Assembly (NCBI GenBank): GCA_016748015.1 | Contig: JAAOMT010000176.1 | Span: forward strand, 395,277 to 459,276 | Source: Geosiphon pyriformis | Taxonomy: Eukaryota > Glomeromycota > Glomeromycetes > Archaeosporales > Geosiphonaceae | Reading direction: 5' to 3' | Length of the DNA: 64,000 nt | Position numbers and translations under genes: made by a program | Shown here: in pieces, positions 36,083 through 48,092 of the stretch | Layout: every line of letters starts with the position of its first letter | Numbering within the stretch: position 1 is the stretch's first letter | The notes under the pieces: model-generated | The model's database searches: none | The model's input: only the letters and a program-made list of their open reading frames with translations | What the model was told of the DNA's origin: nothing

Positions 36083-36222
36083 AATAAAGGGCCCGAGTGG
36101 CTGGCCACATGTAGTAAATGCGTGAGTCGCGTCTAATTTGGGTCACTTAGTCTGATTCTGTATGTTAGATAGCGGTTGGGCTTCGCTCGTTAAATTGCAT
36201 TAATAAAAAAAATAATAAAGGG
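36083..36222 (+). mobile_element. 5'-truncated LINE 3' tail (122 bp) with 9 bp target-site duplication
   Basis: A GC-richer island in the desert. The body 36092-36213 (CCCGAGTGGCTGGCCACATG...GCTCGTTAAATTGCATTAATA plus A-rich tail) is bounded by exact 9 bp repeats AATAAAGGG at 36083-36091 and 36214-36222. It aligns with the 3' untranslated end of LINE B (minus strand, about 48580-48460: CTCGAGTGGCTGGTCACGTA...TTTACTCATTAAACAT plus A tail). Best read as a severely 5'-truncated LINE copy made by target-primed reverse transcription, or a SINE that borrowed this tail. Confidence 0.8.
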
Positions 36223-37248
36223 ATTATGAATTAAAATATAATTTGAATAATTATTTTAATTAAAATTATATTAAGCTTTTAATATGTTAAAATTAAACAA
36301 AATCTTTTTTTTAATTATTAAGTTATTTATTAAATTTAAATAAAAGTTGAATAAATAATTCACCACAAATTTTTTTAAAAAGTGATTAACCATATTTTTA
36401 TAATTATTATTTTATTTATAATTTCTATAAAAAATAATGTAAAATTTAAGTTTTTTAATAATTATCAAAATTATTATTACCTATTTACTATCACCATGTT
36501 AAAAACAAATGTCTTAATAAATCAATCGGAAAAAAGGTATTTTAAAAACAAGAAATAGTTTATGTATTTATTTAGAAAAAAACTCTAGTCAAAAATAAAA
36601 CCTAGTTTAGACTACACACACTGTTATCAAAATAACACTAAAAAAAGGTGATTAATATTCAAATCCTTTTCTTTTAAGAGTTCTTTTTAATTCATTTTAA
36701 ACTTTATTGAAGATGACTAATTATCAAATTTCAGTTTCTTCCTTAATATCGGATTTATAAAAGTTGGGAAAAATACGGTCAAAAAATTTTTTCCATTATC
36801 TTCAAAAAATTACTGTTATTATCTAATTTCTTAAATTTCAAGTTCGTGAGTTTCTCTATTTTAAAGAACAAAAAAATAGAAAAAAAATTAATTCTTCTAT
36901 ATATGCAGTCATTCCAGTTCTTTGAAAATTTTGAAAAAGTGTCAAACAGAAAAGAAACTAATTTTTATTAGGTTAGCCAACCGAGAATGAAAAAATAATA
37001 AAAAATAATTTTTATGAATGTAAGACGAAAAAATCTCGATATTGAAGGAAAATTAAATTCAAGAATAACTTAAATTAAATAATTAGTTACCTGGTATCTT
37101 TCCCTATTAGAAGAATTTAGACATTTCAAATCTGAATTTTGGATTGAAGATAAAAATTGTAACTATTTTAAAGATAATTATCTAAGAGTGTACAAGTGTC
37201 TTTCCGCCCTTTCATATAAAATTTCATTAATTTTATTGATTGTTTTGA

Positions 37249-37294
<46 letters not shown>

Positions 37295-38141
37295 GTAATG
37301 CTCGTAAAATCAGATTTTCAATATATTTTAAAAAAACTAGAAACTAAATAATTTCCGTTATGATTCATATCTTGGAAAAATTATAAAAGTTTTTAAGAAT
37401 CTTAACATAGTTTTCAATATGATAGCTTCAAAAATTATACTTTTTAATATAAAAAATTAGAATAATCTAATTGGAATTTTGATTTTGATTAAAGAACATT
37501 CGAGAAACTTTTAATCAAAAGACATATGCAGAATAAAATTATAGACATATTGGAAATTATAATTATATTAAAATTTATTTATATTTCAAATTTTCTATTA
37601 AGAAATCTTAAGTAGAACTGTAATATTAAATTTGTTACCATTTATTATTTTATTAAATTATTCTGAAAAAATATAAATTAATAAATTTTTTTAAAAATGG
37701 AAGGTTTTTTATTCAACTCAAAAAAAAATTCTTTTAAAACTCATGAATAACATTTTTAACAAGTCTTAAAAAATGCAAACCCTATTTTTGAATATTTATA
37801 TTAAACTATAAGTGCAAAAAAAACTCTTTCTAAATTCATTGAAAGACAAGCAAATAAAGAAAAAAGAATAGACTGCTATAAAAGATAAAATATTATGAAT
37901 CCTTATAATCAAGAATTTTTAATATTTAAAAAGTTGTCTAATAAAATTAATCTCATTAAAGTTTAAAATCAAGATAACCAATCATAATTAGATCTCTTAA
38001 GAGTTATCTAAATATAATAGAAAGTAAAATAAATGTTAAACAATAGCAAACATAAAAGTATATTACAGATTTTTTTTATATAATTTCTTACCTTTAAGCA
38101 AATAGACTAATTCTTTTAAGGAGTAAAATTTAATAATTAAA
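36223..38141. other. AT-rich intergenic region downstream of TKL kinase 1
   Basis: No open frame of note on either strand. 36480-37950 is less extreme in composition than its surroundings and might hold an unrecognised 3' exon or old gene debris. A 39-base T run lies at 37252-37290; it could be the A tail of a minus-strand retroposed copy, but I see no matching body. Confidence 0.5.
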
Positions 38142-39696
38142 TTAAAGAATTAACCAATTAAACAAAATATTTCTTATAAATTTAATTAATATAAACCAAC
38201 CTTTAGAAAAATCCATCATTTGCAAAATTAAAGGGCGACTTGTATAAACTGCTCCTGGATGAATGTGAGTTGTTGTTTTTGAGTCGTTCTTTAACATTTC
38301 TTTTACGTATTTCTCTGATTCTTTAAACTGATTCTCATTCTCAGACTCTTTATCTATATAGTCAAGTTCCCCCAACTTCTTTTCAACTTCCTTGGCAGTA
38401 GGACGATTCTTAGGATTAGGATGCCAACACTTTTTAATTATTTCGGCAATCGAAGGTGGAATAAGTGGGAAGGTAATCTTAGGCCTAGCCCCATTTAAAA
38501 TAGCCATTATAAGGATATTATCATGAGAATAATCATGAAAGGGAGGCTTTCCTGTTACTAATTCCCATAATAACATTCCATAACTATAAATATCACCAGC
38601 TGAAGTAAACTTTTCTCCTCTTAAAACTTCTGGTGGAATGTATGGAATCACTCCGTATATCTTTTTCTCATCTATTGTTATTATTGTAGTTGTTTTTGTT
38701 GTAGTTGTTATTGTTATTGTTGTTGCTGCTGTTGTTCTTGAACTTGTTGTCGTTTCTGAGTTCGATGTTGATGTCGTTGTTTCTGTTGTTGTTTGAGGGT
38801 TTGTAGGTTGAGATAATCCGAGGTCTCCAATTCTAGAGCTACAGCCAAATAGATTTTCTACAAGTAGGATGTTACCCGAGTGTAGGTTACGGTGAACCAT
38901 ACCAGCAGAATGAATGGTTTCAAGTCCTTGAGCTAAATTCCAAGCGATCATCAATTTATCTTCCCAACTTAATGAATGAAAATTTGTTGATAAATAATTT
39001 CTCATGTCTCCATGTTTGGCAAATTCCATCACAATTCCATACTCGAGTGTTTCAACGTTTTGTGTAATCCCCCATATTGAAGAGATATTTATCAAGTCGT
39101 CCTGGTTTTTATAAATAAACATGGCTCTTTGAATATTTAACTATGAACACAGTGTAAAATGTAAATAAACGGTAATATACAGTAAATAAATAATAGGTAA
39201 ATATGAATTAAACATAAATATAAATATAATAAATGAATTGTTTGTTTACCTCTTTAAACACTTCTGAACTGTTCGTTTTTATAATTTTTATTGCTACTTC
39301 TTTGCCTATTCTGTCTCTTTCATATTCCATTGAACCATGATGTTTTATTGTATCTGTATTAATTAATCCATCAAGTAGGGTTGCTTTATAAATTATACCA
39401 AACCCTCCTCTACCAATTTCGTTGATATTCGATAAATGCTTCCATGGAATCCATTCGTGATAATTCAAATAACCACTATCCTCTTTATCTTCATTATTAG
39501 GTGGAAAATAAATTGGATTCTTAATTATTTCATCCACTTCGTCATTGCCACTTGAAAAGTCTTTATAATGTTTTTCAAAAAATATGAACTGGCATGCATT
39601 ACAAAAATTAAAATTTTGAATGCTATTTCGACACCATATACATTCGTTACAATCATGAGGATACGGACGAGTTCTTTTAATTTCAATGTTTTCCAT
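38142..39696 (-). CDS. TKL-type protein kinase (kinase 1) with HRN catalytic loop
   Basis: Two exons: 39696-39250 and 39140-38142, joined in phase 0 by a GT-AG intron (109 nt), about 481 residues. Residues 1-40 carry a Cys-rich ribbon (CNECIWC ... CNAC). The kinase domain has P-loop GRGGFGIIYKATL, EVAIKII (Lys), GMVHRNLHSGNILL, DLGL (for DFG), PPEVLRGEKFTSAGDIYSYG, WELVTGKPPFHD and HPNPKNRPTAKEV. The HRD Asp is Asn, so catalysis is doubtful. A Thr/Ser-rich insert of about 50 residues lies between DLGL and YGVIPYIPPEV, in the activation segment. A donor-like AG/GTTGGT after MMDFSKG (about 38200) suggests a further exon I cannot place. The family is hugely expanded in arbuscular mycorrhizal fungi; the specific role is unknown. 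Confidence 0.85.
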
Positions 39697-40298
39697 GGTA
39701 TAAAATAAAAAACAAATAATAAGGGATAAAATAAGAAGAAAATTATTCGAAAAAGGGTTTTTTTTTTAAAAAGCTTTTATTAATAGTATGTTTAAAAAGT
39801 AACTTTTTTAAAGATGGAGTTCGTATTTATGTTATTTCTCTATTTTAACAAATCAACTTATTTCATCAAAACTGTGATTCGTTATAAATCATACTAAATA
39901 GGTTTTCTATAGTACACAAAAGCTCTCTCTTGTCTCATTGTCTTATTGTCTTATAAAATAATAATTATAAAACGATTTAGGCTTTGTGAAGATATTAAAT
40001 AAAGTTTAAATTAATCAGGCTAATATATATATATATATATATATATATAACTCTAAATGATAAAGTAATCCCACAAATATTATAATAAAAAAATTACCGT
40101 GCAATGTGTATTATTAATCAAGAAATATTAAAATCATCTTAATTTATCATCGTTATAATTAAAGACTTGATAAAACTTAATCATCACTTGAACATTGATA
40201 AATTAATTTTAATTATTTTAATTAAAAACTTTTAAATATGTAAAAAGACATTTTGTTCTTATTTTTACTATTATTATTGGTTTTATTACATAATTGAT

Positions 40299-40329
<31 letters not shown>

Positions 40330-42600
40330 GATTATTTCTTTACAAATACAAAATTTAAAAAAAAAAATATTGTAAAAAAATATTAAAAAATATAAAGTTA
40401 TAAATAAAAATCAGGTTAATATTATATTTTTTTAAAAAAATTTTATTTAAAACAAAAAATAAATCTGTTTTTTTGGTTTTTTTTATTAATTTTTTATTAC
40501 TTATATCAATTATAATATTCAATTTTATTATAGTTATAAATAAATTTTTTTTCTATATTAAATAATAATAATAATAATAATAATAAAAACATATTGATTA
40601 ATTTTAATTTAAATTAACTTTTAACTGTATTATTTAATATGTTAATTTTTAATTAATTTTTATTAGTTTTAAAAGCAAAACAAATTATGTTTTTGTATAT
40701 ATTTTTAATTAATTAATTTTAAAGATTAAACTAATTAAATAAAAACTGAATCTATTTATTTATCTTTTTGTTTTTAATAGTATTGTTTTTAATAGTATTG
40801 TTTTTAATAATGATTAAAAAACAATTATTAATTATTAAAAGTTTTTTAAATAAGTGACTTTTATTTTAGTATTTAATGTTTTTTTTAAAATTAAATTTTT
40901 TTATATTAAGATTATTTTTTAGTTTATATGTGGTTTTATTAATGGTAAAATCTGTATTTATTTTTTAGGTTTTTTTAAATACTGTTTTTTAAATTAAGTT
41001 TATTAGTTTTGTTTATTTTTTATTTTTAAAATTATTAAGTTTTTGGTAGTTTTTAAGTTTGCTTTTTTTTTTTAATATTATTATTTACAAAATATGTTTA
41101 AAAGTATTATTATTATTATTATTATTATTAATATTATGAATAATTTTAATATTTTTGGTAAAATTTTATAGATTATATTAAAATTTACTAATATTTAACA
41201 ATATATTATTGTTTATTTTAGGTTTTTTAAAATTAATTACAACTGTTTTTAATTTTTAATTAATTTTAATAATTAAAAATAATATTAAAATTTTTATTAT
41301 TATTAATTAAAGAGAAATTATTATTTTTTATAATATGTTTAAAACCAAATTGAACAATTTTTTTTTTTGGCTATATAACTTTAAGATTAATAATTTAGTT
41401 TTTTAAGTTTATAATTATATTTGGTTTATTTTTTATTTTTTTAATTTTTCTTAACAATTATAATATATAATTATTATTTTAAGTTTTAAAAAAATTTAAA
41501 TATTGTAATTATTAAAATTAATACTTTAAAAATATATTATTATATTTGGTAAAAAAACTTTTAATTATTAATATTATTTTAAATATTAAGATTTAGATTA
41601 TTTAGTTACATATTATAATTGAAATAAATAATAATAAAACTTAATTTTGTGAAAGTATTTTTTTTAAAAAAAAAACCACAACAATAAAAACCATATAATT
41701 AAAATCAAAAAAAAAGTTTTATTAACTTTTTTAATAAAAGTTGTTATAACTTATTTATATTTTTTATATATTAAATTAATAATATAAATTTATTAAAAAA
41801 TTGTTTTAATATTTAATATAATATTAATTAATTTAATTAATTAATCCCTTTTAATTAGCTTATTGATTAAAAATATTTAGCTTTTTATTAATTATTTTTA
41901 TAATTTATTTTTGGCAGAAACAAATTCAAAATAAGAAGTTTACTCTTTAAATAAATTATTTATAGTTAAAAAGGAATTTTTTCTGTTCAAAGTTTAGAGT
42001 AAAGACTTTAATAAATAATAAATCAGTTGTTATGAATTACTAAATAAAAATTTTGTTTGTTTGTTTATTTATTTATTTATAATTAATAATTGTTTACGTA
42101 TTAATAAAGATATTATTTTATTAAAACATTAAAATTATAAATAAAATCAAATAAAGTTTAATTAAAAGTACATTTATTAATATTTGTCTCAATTGTAAAA
42201 ATGTGATAAATTTTTTGTAAATTAATTTGGGAAAAATAAAAAATTATCTATATATATATAAATACATAAAAATATATATATATAACTTTAAAGAAATATT
42301 AATTATTTTCAATTTGAAAATATTCAACTTGATTTTTATAAAAGATTTAAAGCATATTTGATTAATCATAAATACTCACTATTTGATCAATTGAATAATC
42401 AATAATTATGAAGTTAAGCATCTATATATTTTCATTTTCTATCGAAACATTCGAGAGCTAACAAAAACAACAATAAATTCGAAGCGTCCTTTTCTTTTTT
42501 AGTGCAAGGTATTCTTTTATGCATCATCATCATATCAAACCTAAATTTAGGCAACAAGAAAATCAGAGAATGGAAAACTTGTTTGGGGTCTTTTCTTTAT
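39697..42600. other. AT-rich region between the two head-to-head kinases
   Basis: Very AT-rich. Microsatellites: TA at about 40023-40050 and 40298-40322, AAT at 40561-40586, ATT at 41106-41131, and many poly-A/T tracts. No gene seen. The first ~250 bases (39697-39950) are the promoter side of kinase 1 and resemble, in reverse complement, the promoter of kinase 2. Confidence 0.6.
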
Positions 42601-42779
42601 TATAGTTACTTAAACCTATTTAGTATTATTTGTGGGGAATAATAGTTTGATGAATAACGAAATTTTATGATTTATTAACATAGAGAAACAACATAAATAA
42701 AGCTTTAAAAAAAAACTCACTCTTCGAATAATAACTTTAATACTTTATCCACACTTATCCTTTGTTCTTTATCCACATT
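42600..42779 (+). promoter_or_regulatory. Duplicated kinase promoter segment
   Basis: CCTATTTAGTATTATTTGT, AGTTTGATGAA, AACATAGAGAAACAACATAA and TTCGAATAAT blocks before the kinase 2 ATG have counterparts in the same order upstream of kinase 1 (reverse complement of about 39720-39905). So the duplication included some 180 bp of upstream DNA. Conserved blocks are candidates for control sites. Confidence 0.55.
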
Positions 42780-43769
42780 ATGGAAAACATTGAAATTAAA
42801 AGAACTCGTCCATATTCTCATGATTGTAATAAATGTAAATCGTGTCAACAGAGTATTAAAAATACAATAGTAAAAATTTTTGTATTGTATGCCCAGTTCT
42901 TATTTTTTGAAAAACTTTATCGTAACTTTTCAAGCGGCAATAAAGTAGTTGATGAAATAATCAAGAATCCAATCTATATTCTACCTAATAATAAAAATGA
43001 ATATAAAGATGATAGTGGTTATTTGAATTATTATGAATGGATTCATTGGGAACGTTTGTCAAATATCAAGGAAATTGGTAGAGGAGGGTTCGGTATAATT
43101 TATAAAGCAACCCTAATTGATGGATTAATTGATAAATCTACAATAAAACATCATGGTTCAATGGAATATAAAAAGGAAGGAAAAGACAGAGAAGTAGTAA
43201 TAAAAATTATAAAAACGAACAGTTCAGAAATGTTTAAAGAGGTAAACAAACAATTCATTTATTATATTTATATTTATATTTATGTTTAATTCATATTTAC
43301 CTATTATTTATTTATTTATTTATTTACTGTATATTACTTTTTACGCTGTGTTCATAGTTAAATATTCAAAGAGCTGGGTTTGTTAATAACAACGATAACG
43401 ACTTGTGTTTAATCTTTTCACAATATAGGGGATTACGCAAAACGCTGAAACACTCGAGTATGGAATTGTGATACCCTTTGCCAAACTTGGAGACATGCGA
43501 AAATATTTAACAACAAATTTTCATTCTACGAGTTGGGAAATTAAATTAAACATCGCACATGATATAGCTATTGGACTTAAAACCATTCATTCTTCTGGTA
43601 TGGTTCATCGTAACCTAAACTCGGGCAACATCCTACTTGTACTTGACTATTACCCTAGAATTGGAGACCTCGGATTATATCAACCTACAAACCATCAAAC
43701 AACAACAGAAACAACGACATCAACATCGAACTCAGAAACGATAACAAGTTCAAGAACAACACCCCTGTA
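42780..43769 (+). pseudogene. Truncated TKL kinase (kinase 2), inverted paralogue of kinase 1
   Basis: Exon 1 (42780-43241, 154 codons) starts MENIEIKRTRPY, with Cys-rich ribbon, P-loop GRGGFGIIYKATL and EVVIKII, and ends at the same donor as kinase 1 (GAG/GTAAAC). Exon 2 after the acceptor at about 43358 starts LNIQRA, but the stretch before GITQNAETLEYGIV has a net +2 shift and TAG for Trp relative to kinase 1. From 43468 it reads FAKLGDMRKYL, GMVHRNLNSGNILL and GDLGL. It breaks off in the Thr/Ser-rich repeat (SSRTT, 43760) and is joined to minus-strand LINE sequence. The HRN change is shared with kinase 1, so it predates the duplication. Lacks the C-lobe: pseudogene. Confidence 0.85.
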
Positions 43770-44990
43770 ATATTGTACAGCTTACCTTTTTTTACTACAG
43801 CAATTGGCAATCCACTAATAGATAAAGAAGCAACTTCAATCCTCTGATTAATAAGAATAGCCACTGTCTTCTTATTGTTAATTAAAACATTATTGATTGA
43901 AAAAAATTTGTTGGCAATGTCCAAATTGTATTATTAACAAAAACATCTGCTGCAAAAAACAAAGTTCTGTCTAAATTGTTTTCCACTTTTCTCATCTTGG
44001 CAACAAACTTAGTATCAATCTGGTAACCACACAAATGCTCAGAAAAAAGGTGAAAAAACTTCACTCTGATTTAAGCTATTATATACTCTATATCTATTTA
44101 AGAGCTCAAAATCTGTTATTATTCTATTAATCATATCTTTATACAGATTTTTAAAAAACTTGATAAAACTTTGACATATTAATATTCAGTTCAAATTCTA
44201 TCACAAATAAATTTAGCCAACAGAATTATAAGTCTTATACATATCTTGCAAAACCAACCACACTTTTTTTCTTTTTTTCAAAGCATTTTTAATAACAAAG
44301 CCTACAGCAAAGACCAGAATCTGTATAAAAGTGCTTTTGAGCACCAAAAAATTGTTTTTACAAAGCACATTAAACTTGCTACAAACAGAAAAAATATGGT
44401 CTGAAAAAATCTTTGACATAATCTTTTTAGCTGTTTTAATTAAAACTATTAATCTGGTGTTTATTAGTACTTTTTTCTACTTATATGGCTTTGAAATCAT
44501 AGATACTCAAGTTTTTCTTCAAGACACAAGAACTGATTCTAAAATTAAGCAACTGTTTAACAAATTCAAAAAATACTTCAAATATTACCATTGCTATACT
44601 TTTACAGTTTATTTAAATATCAAAAAAACTGATTATTTTGTTATTAAAAAGACATATAATTGTGTACTTTAATTTATTAAAACTGATTTTCTTTATTATT
44701 TTAGAAAATACACTATTATCTACATAATTTAAAGATCTATATTAACAAAATTAAAGATTAGGAATAAACTTCAGTACTAAATGTCTTCTAATTCAATTTT
44801 CTATAATATTATTCATCTTATTTCTTATTTTATTCAATTCCAAAACCAAATTATTTCCAACTACCAAATAATTAAGCATTATCTTCCAAAAAAATCATTC
44901 TAAAATGTTTCTAATCATGTAATTTTTGTTTATGTAAAAGTTTTTTATTTTTTTATTAATAGTTTTTTTAATAGCCAAAGTTTTAGCAAA
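43765..44990 (-). pseudogene. LINE C, linker and reverse transcriptase (decayed)
   Basis: On the minus strand: NNLVLELNKIRNKMNNIIEN (about 44870-44810), MSKIFSDHIFSVCSKFNVLC (from 44419), VWLVLQDMYKTYNSVG, CGYQIDTKFVAKM, AADVFVNNTIWTL (FVDD changed to FVNN) and DIANKFFSINNVLINNKKTV. It ends at the kinase 2 breakpoint in RT motif KKGKLYNITGV. The LINE 3' half is missing, so this is a rearranged junction and not a simple insertion end. Confidence 0.8.
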
Positions 44991-45514
44991 CTCTGATTTT
45001 CAATATTACAAATAAACTTAATAAGATAAAAATCATAAATTTTGGTCCTCATAATTTAGAAACCAATTAAGCATTAATGTAATGGTTTTTTTAGTTAAGT
45101 TAATTATCAGTTTCTAAAGATTTTTTTGTTTAAAGTTATATTTATTGAGCTTTTTTGTTATAAAATACAAAGTTTTGGTTTTTTTTAATTGTGTTGTTGT
45201 TATTGTATTTTTTTTTAAACTAATAAATATAATTACTAAGATCTGGTATTGTTTTTTTATTTTTTTGGTAAGTTAATAAGATAAAATTAATATTTAAATT
45301 TAAGAAAAGCTTTTTTTTTTACCAAATTATCATAAAATTTATTTTTAGACAATTTATTTTCAATATTATTACTTTTTAAGAAAAAAAAATATAAAAAAAT
45401 ATAAAATAAAATAAAATAAAAAAACAAAAGAAAAAAAAAGAGAAATTAATATTGTCAATTATTATAATTAAGAGTAATTAGTTCAAGTTATTAGAGTTTC
45501 AAAGCTGTTTATAC
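44990..45514 (-). repeat. Degraded family A LTR fragment
   Basis: Reverse-orientation LTR remnant: GAGCTTTTTTGTTATAAAATA, GATCTGGTA...TGGTAAGTTA, an A-rich tract (45380-45450) and TTATAATTAAGAGTAATTAG correspond in order to family A blocks. Heavily mutated; it stops where the family B LTR begins. Confidence 0.5.
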
Positions 45515-46481
45515 TGTTACCAGTAGAATTTTAGCTATTGATTAACATAAAATTACTCTCATAATTCTTATTATTAATTAGTATATATTATTATCATTTC
45601 AATTATCACTTATTATTTAATCAAATTATTAAATATTATTATTTAATTAATAATTCAATTTATACCATAGAAATTAAAATAATCAAATTACACAATACCT
45701 TAAACCATTTAATATTCAAAAATTCGCCGAAATTAGCAGAAATTGGCCGAAATAATCAATAATTTGTAGAAATAACTTGTAGTTTACCAAAATGTATCTT
45801 TAGTTTGCCAAAATTATAGCAAAAAGAAAAATACAAATTCAAAGACTAGTACTATAACAAGTTGTATAAAAAAGAGCTTCTCTCTTTAAAAAAATATATC
45901 TTATTATAATATTTTATTTTAGATATTTTAATTGAAACAAATTATCTCTTACATATTTTTATAAAATTAAATAAAAATTAAAAATATTCAAAAACCAAAT
46001 CCTTAATTATTATACTTGAAATTTACAAAACTCAACTAATGTTTTGAAATTGATTAGTTACCAATTTCAATAAACTGTTAATAACTTCAGACCTGAATAG
46101 AAAACGTTTTTCTTAACAGAATTCTATTTTTTTTACATTTTTTTTATTTTTTCTTTCTTTTCTTATTATAATTATTAGGATAGCCTATAAACAAAATTTC
46201 TGTAGAAAATTTGACTTTCACAATAAAGTAACTATGCATTTTTTAGTAAGCTTTTAAACAAGAAATTCCTGGGAAAAAGTTGATATTTATTACAACATAA
46301 CTATATAAAGTAACTGGTATAGAATTGGCCATTCTACTTATAAGTTCAGCAGTTCAATTATAAAAGATAATTTGAAGATAAATTCAATTATTGAAGGTTC
46401 AATTACTTTTAAAAAATGTGAATTAGCAACAAATAAACATTAACAACATTTAAGAAAAGAAACCAAAAACCTCTGGTAACA
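45515..46481 (+). repeat. Solo LTR, family B, with exact 4 bp target duplication
   Basis: 967 bp, TGTTACCAGTAGAATTTTAG...CCTCTGGTAACA, flanked by ATAC at 45511-45514 and 46482-46485. Same block order as the element 3 LTRs. Contains TTCGCCGAAA-type motifs at 45722-45745 and a TATAAAAAAGAG box at about 45864. Confidence 0.92.
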
Positions 46482-46639
46482 ATACTAATAGCATCTAACT
46501 TGAAATAAAAGTAATAAAGACAATTAATTCAATTTTAACAATCAGAATATTGAAATTATGTACATATAATATAAAATAAAAAGATTTTATTAAACTAATT
46601 TACAAATATATATGTATAATAAAGTTAATTTTTAGGCTA

Positions 46640-48090
46640 AGTTTAAGATATTTAAAAGAAAAGTAATTTTTGTTTTTGTTTTCTTGTTGTTGTTTTTTTA
46701 TTTGCTAAAATTATTTGTTTTTATACATATTTTTTAGTTTTATAAAATTGTTTTCAATTACTTATTATTACTAGCTATTGTTTATTATTTTTTTTATTTT
46801 TTTATTTTTTTATGTTATAATTAATTATTCTATACTATGACTAATTATTCTGTATTATTTTATGTTTTTGTATATTATCTTGTATTATTTTAAGTTATTT
46901 TATATTATTTTATAATATTTTGTATTATTACGTTTTTTTATATTATTACATATTAATCACGTTTTTTCAATAATTTTAAATTGGTTTTTTTATACAAGTA
47001 ATACTAAAACTTTAAAACATGATATTTTCTTTTGACTTTAAACAAATAACAAAAAACTTTTTTAGATTTTGCCTTATATCCAATCAAAAATTGCATATTA
47101 AAAATCTTAGCATTATTAAGTCTTAACCAAACTCTTATGAAATAACTAAAGTTAAGAGTATTATTAAAAACAAAAACCTTAATAATTTTAAAAACCAAAA
47201 CTTTTAATTTAAAGAATTTAGAAAATTGCTTATTTTTTAAAGCATTAAACTTATTATACTAATATTTAAAAAAACTTTATTTATTAAATTTACTATTACT
47301 TTTATTAAAATATCTTATATTATATTTAACTTATTTTGCTTTTTTGTATCTTGAAACTCATATAAGATTAAAAACAAATCCAATAATAAATACTTTTTAA
47401 AATATGACCATTTTATTTTATTAGTATCTTTTATATTAAACTTCTAATAATTTTAATTGGTCTGCTTATACATTGCATTTAAATAAATATTCAAAAAGTT
47501 ATTTAACTTAAAAAAAACTAACACAGTTTTGTAATTGGTATTAAAAAATTTAGGCACATCAAAAATTTTATGATTAATAATTATTAACAAAAAATAAGCA
47601 CTAACAAAAATATAATTAATAGTCTTTTTCATCTCTTTAAAGTTGCTTTAAATGGAGAATTTAGCATAAAACTTTCAAAAAATAAGTTTTGCAAACTTAA
47701 ATCAGAATATTTCTCAAAACTAGTACTTTTTTTTAATTTATTTTTATTAAAATTATCTTTTAACATTATATAAAAATTAGAATTAACCATATTAGCAATA
47801 AAAAAATTAATATTATTAGTTTAACCAAAATATATATTTGTTAATACATTAACATAAATATTCAGAATTATTATTAAAAGATTATTATTAAACAAAAAGC
47901 AAATTACCAGAAGATAATTTAAAACTTCTAATACTTTATACACATAATAAGCCAATTTATTACTTATTATTATTGTCATATCTGAATCTAATTAGCCAGA
48001 ATTCAGATCAAACATAAAAACTTTTAAACTAGAGAACTTGTTTTTTATTTAAGATCTAATTTATTCTTTTAGTTTTATCTTAATAATAAT
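46640..48090 (-). pseudogene. LINE C, endonuclease and linker (decayed)
   Basis: Minus-strand remnant: SNKLAYYVYKVLEVLNYLL, LFNNNLLIIILNIYVNVLT, VSAYFLLIIINHKIFDVPKF and FNIKDTNKIKWSYFKKYLLL correspond to SLAKHVCKIFEV, LFKNKFLVSILGLYAGAS, VSSNLAGVVVD and YDIKDANKIKWSEFRNAMA of LINE B, in that order. Open block 47198-47004. Read towards 46.6 kb it approaches the RT part at 44.9 kb, so both are one LINE split by LTRs. Confidence 0.7.
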
Positions 48091-48092
48091 AA

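Noticed and set aside
36092-36213. A tRNA or other structural RNA gene in the GC-rich island
   Set aside because: No cloverleaf, no B-box consensus; it matches the LINE 3' UTR and has a target duplication.
39697-42600. A replication origin or centromere-like element in the AT-rich kinase spacer
   Set aside because: Only generic AT richness and microsatellites are visible; no specific motif supports it.
47004-47198. Independent small gene encoding a 64-residue basic protein
   Set aside because: It falls in the LINE C remnant on the same strand and in the expected place between endonuclease and RT.
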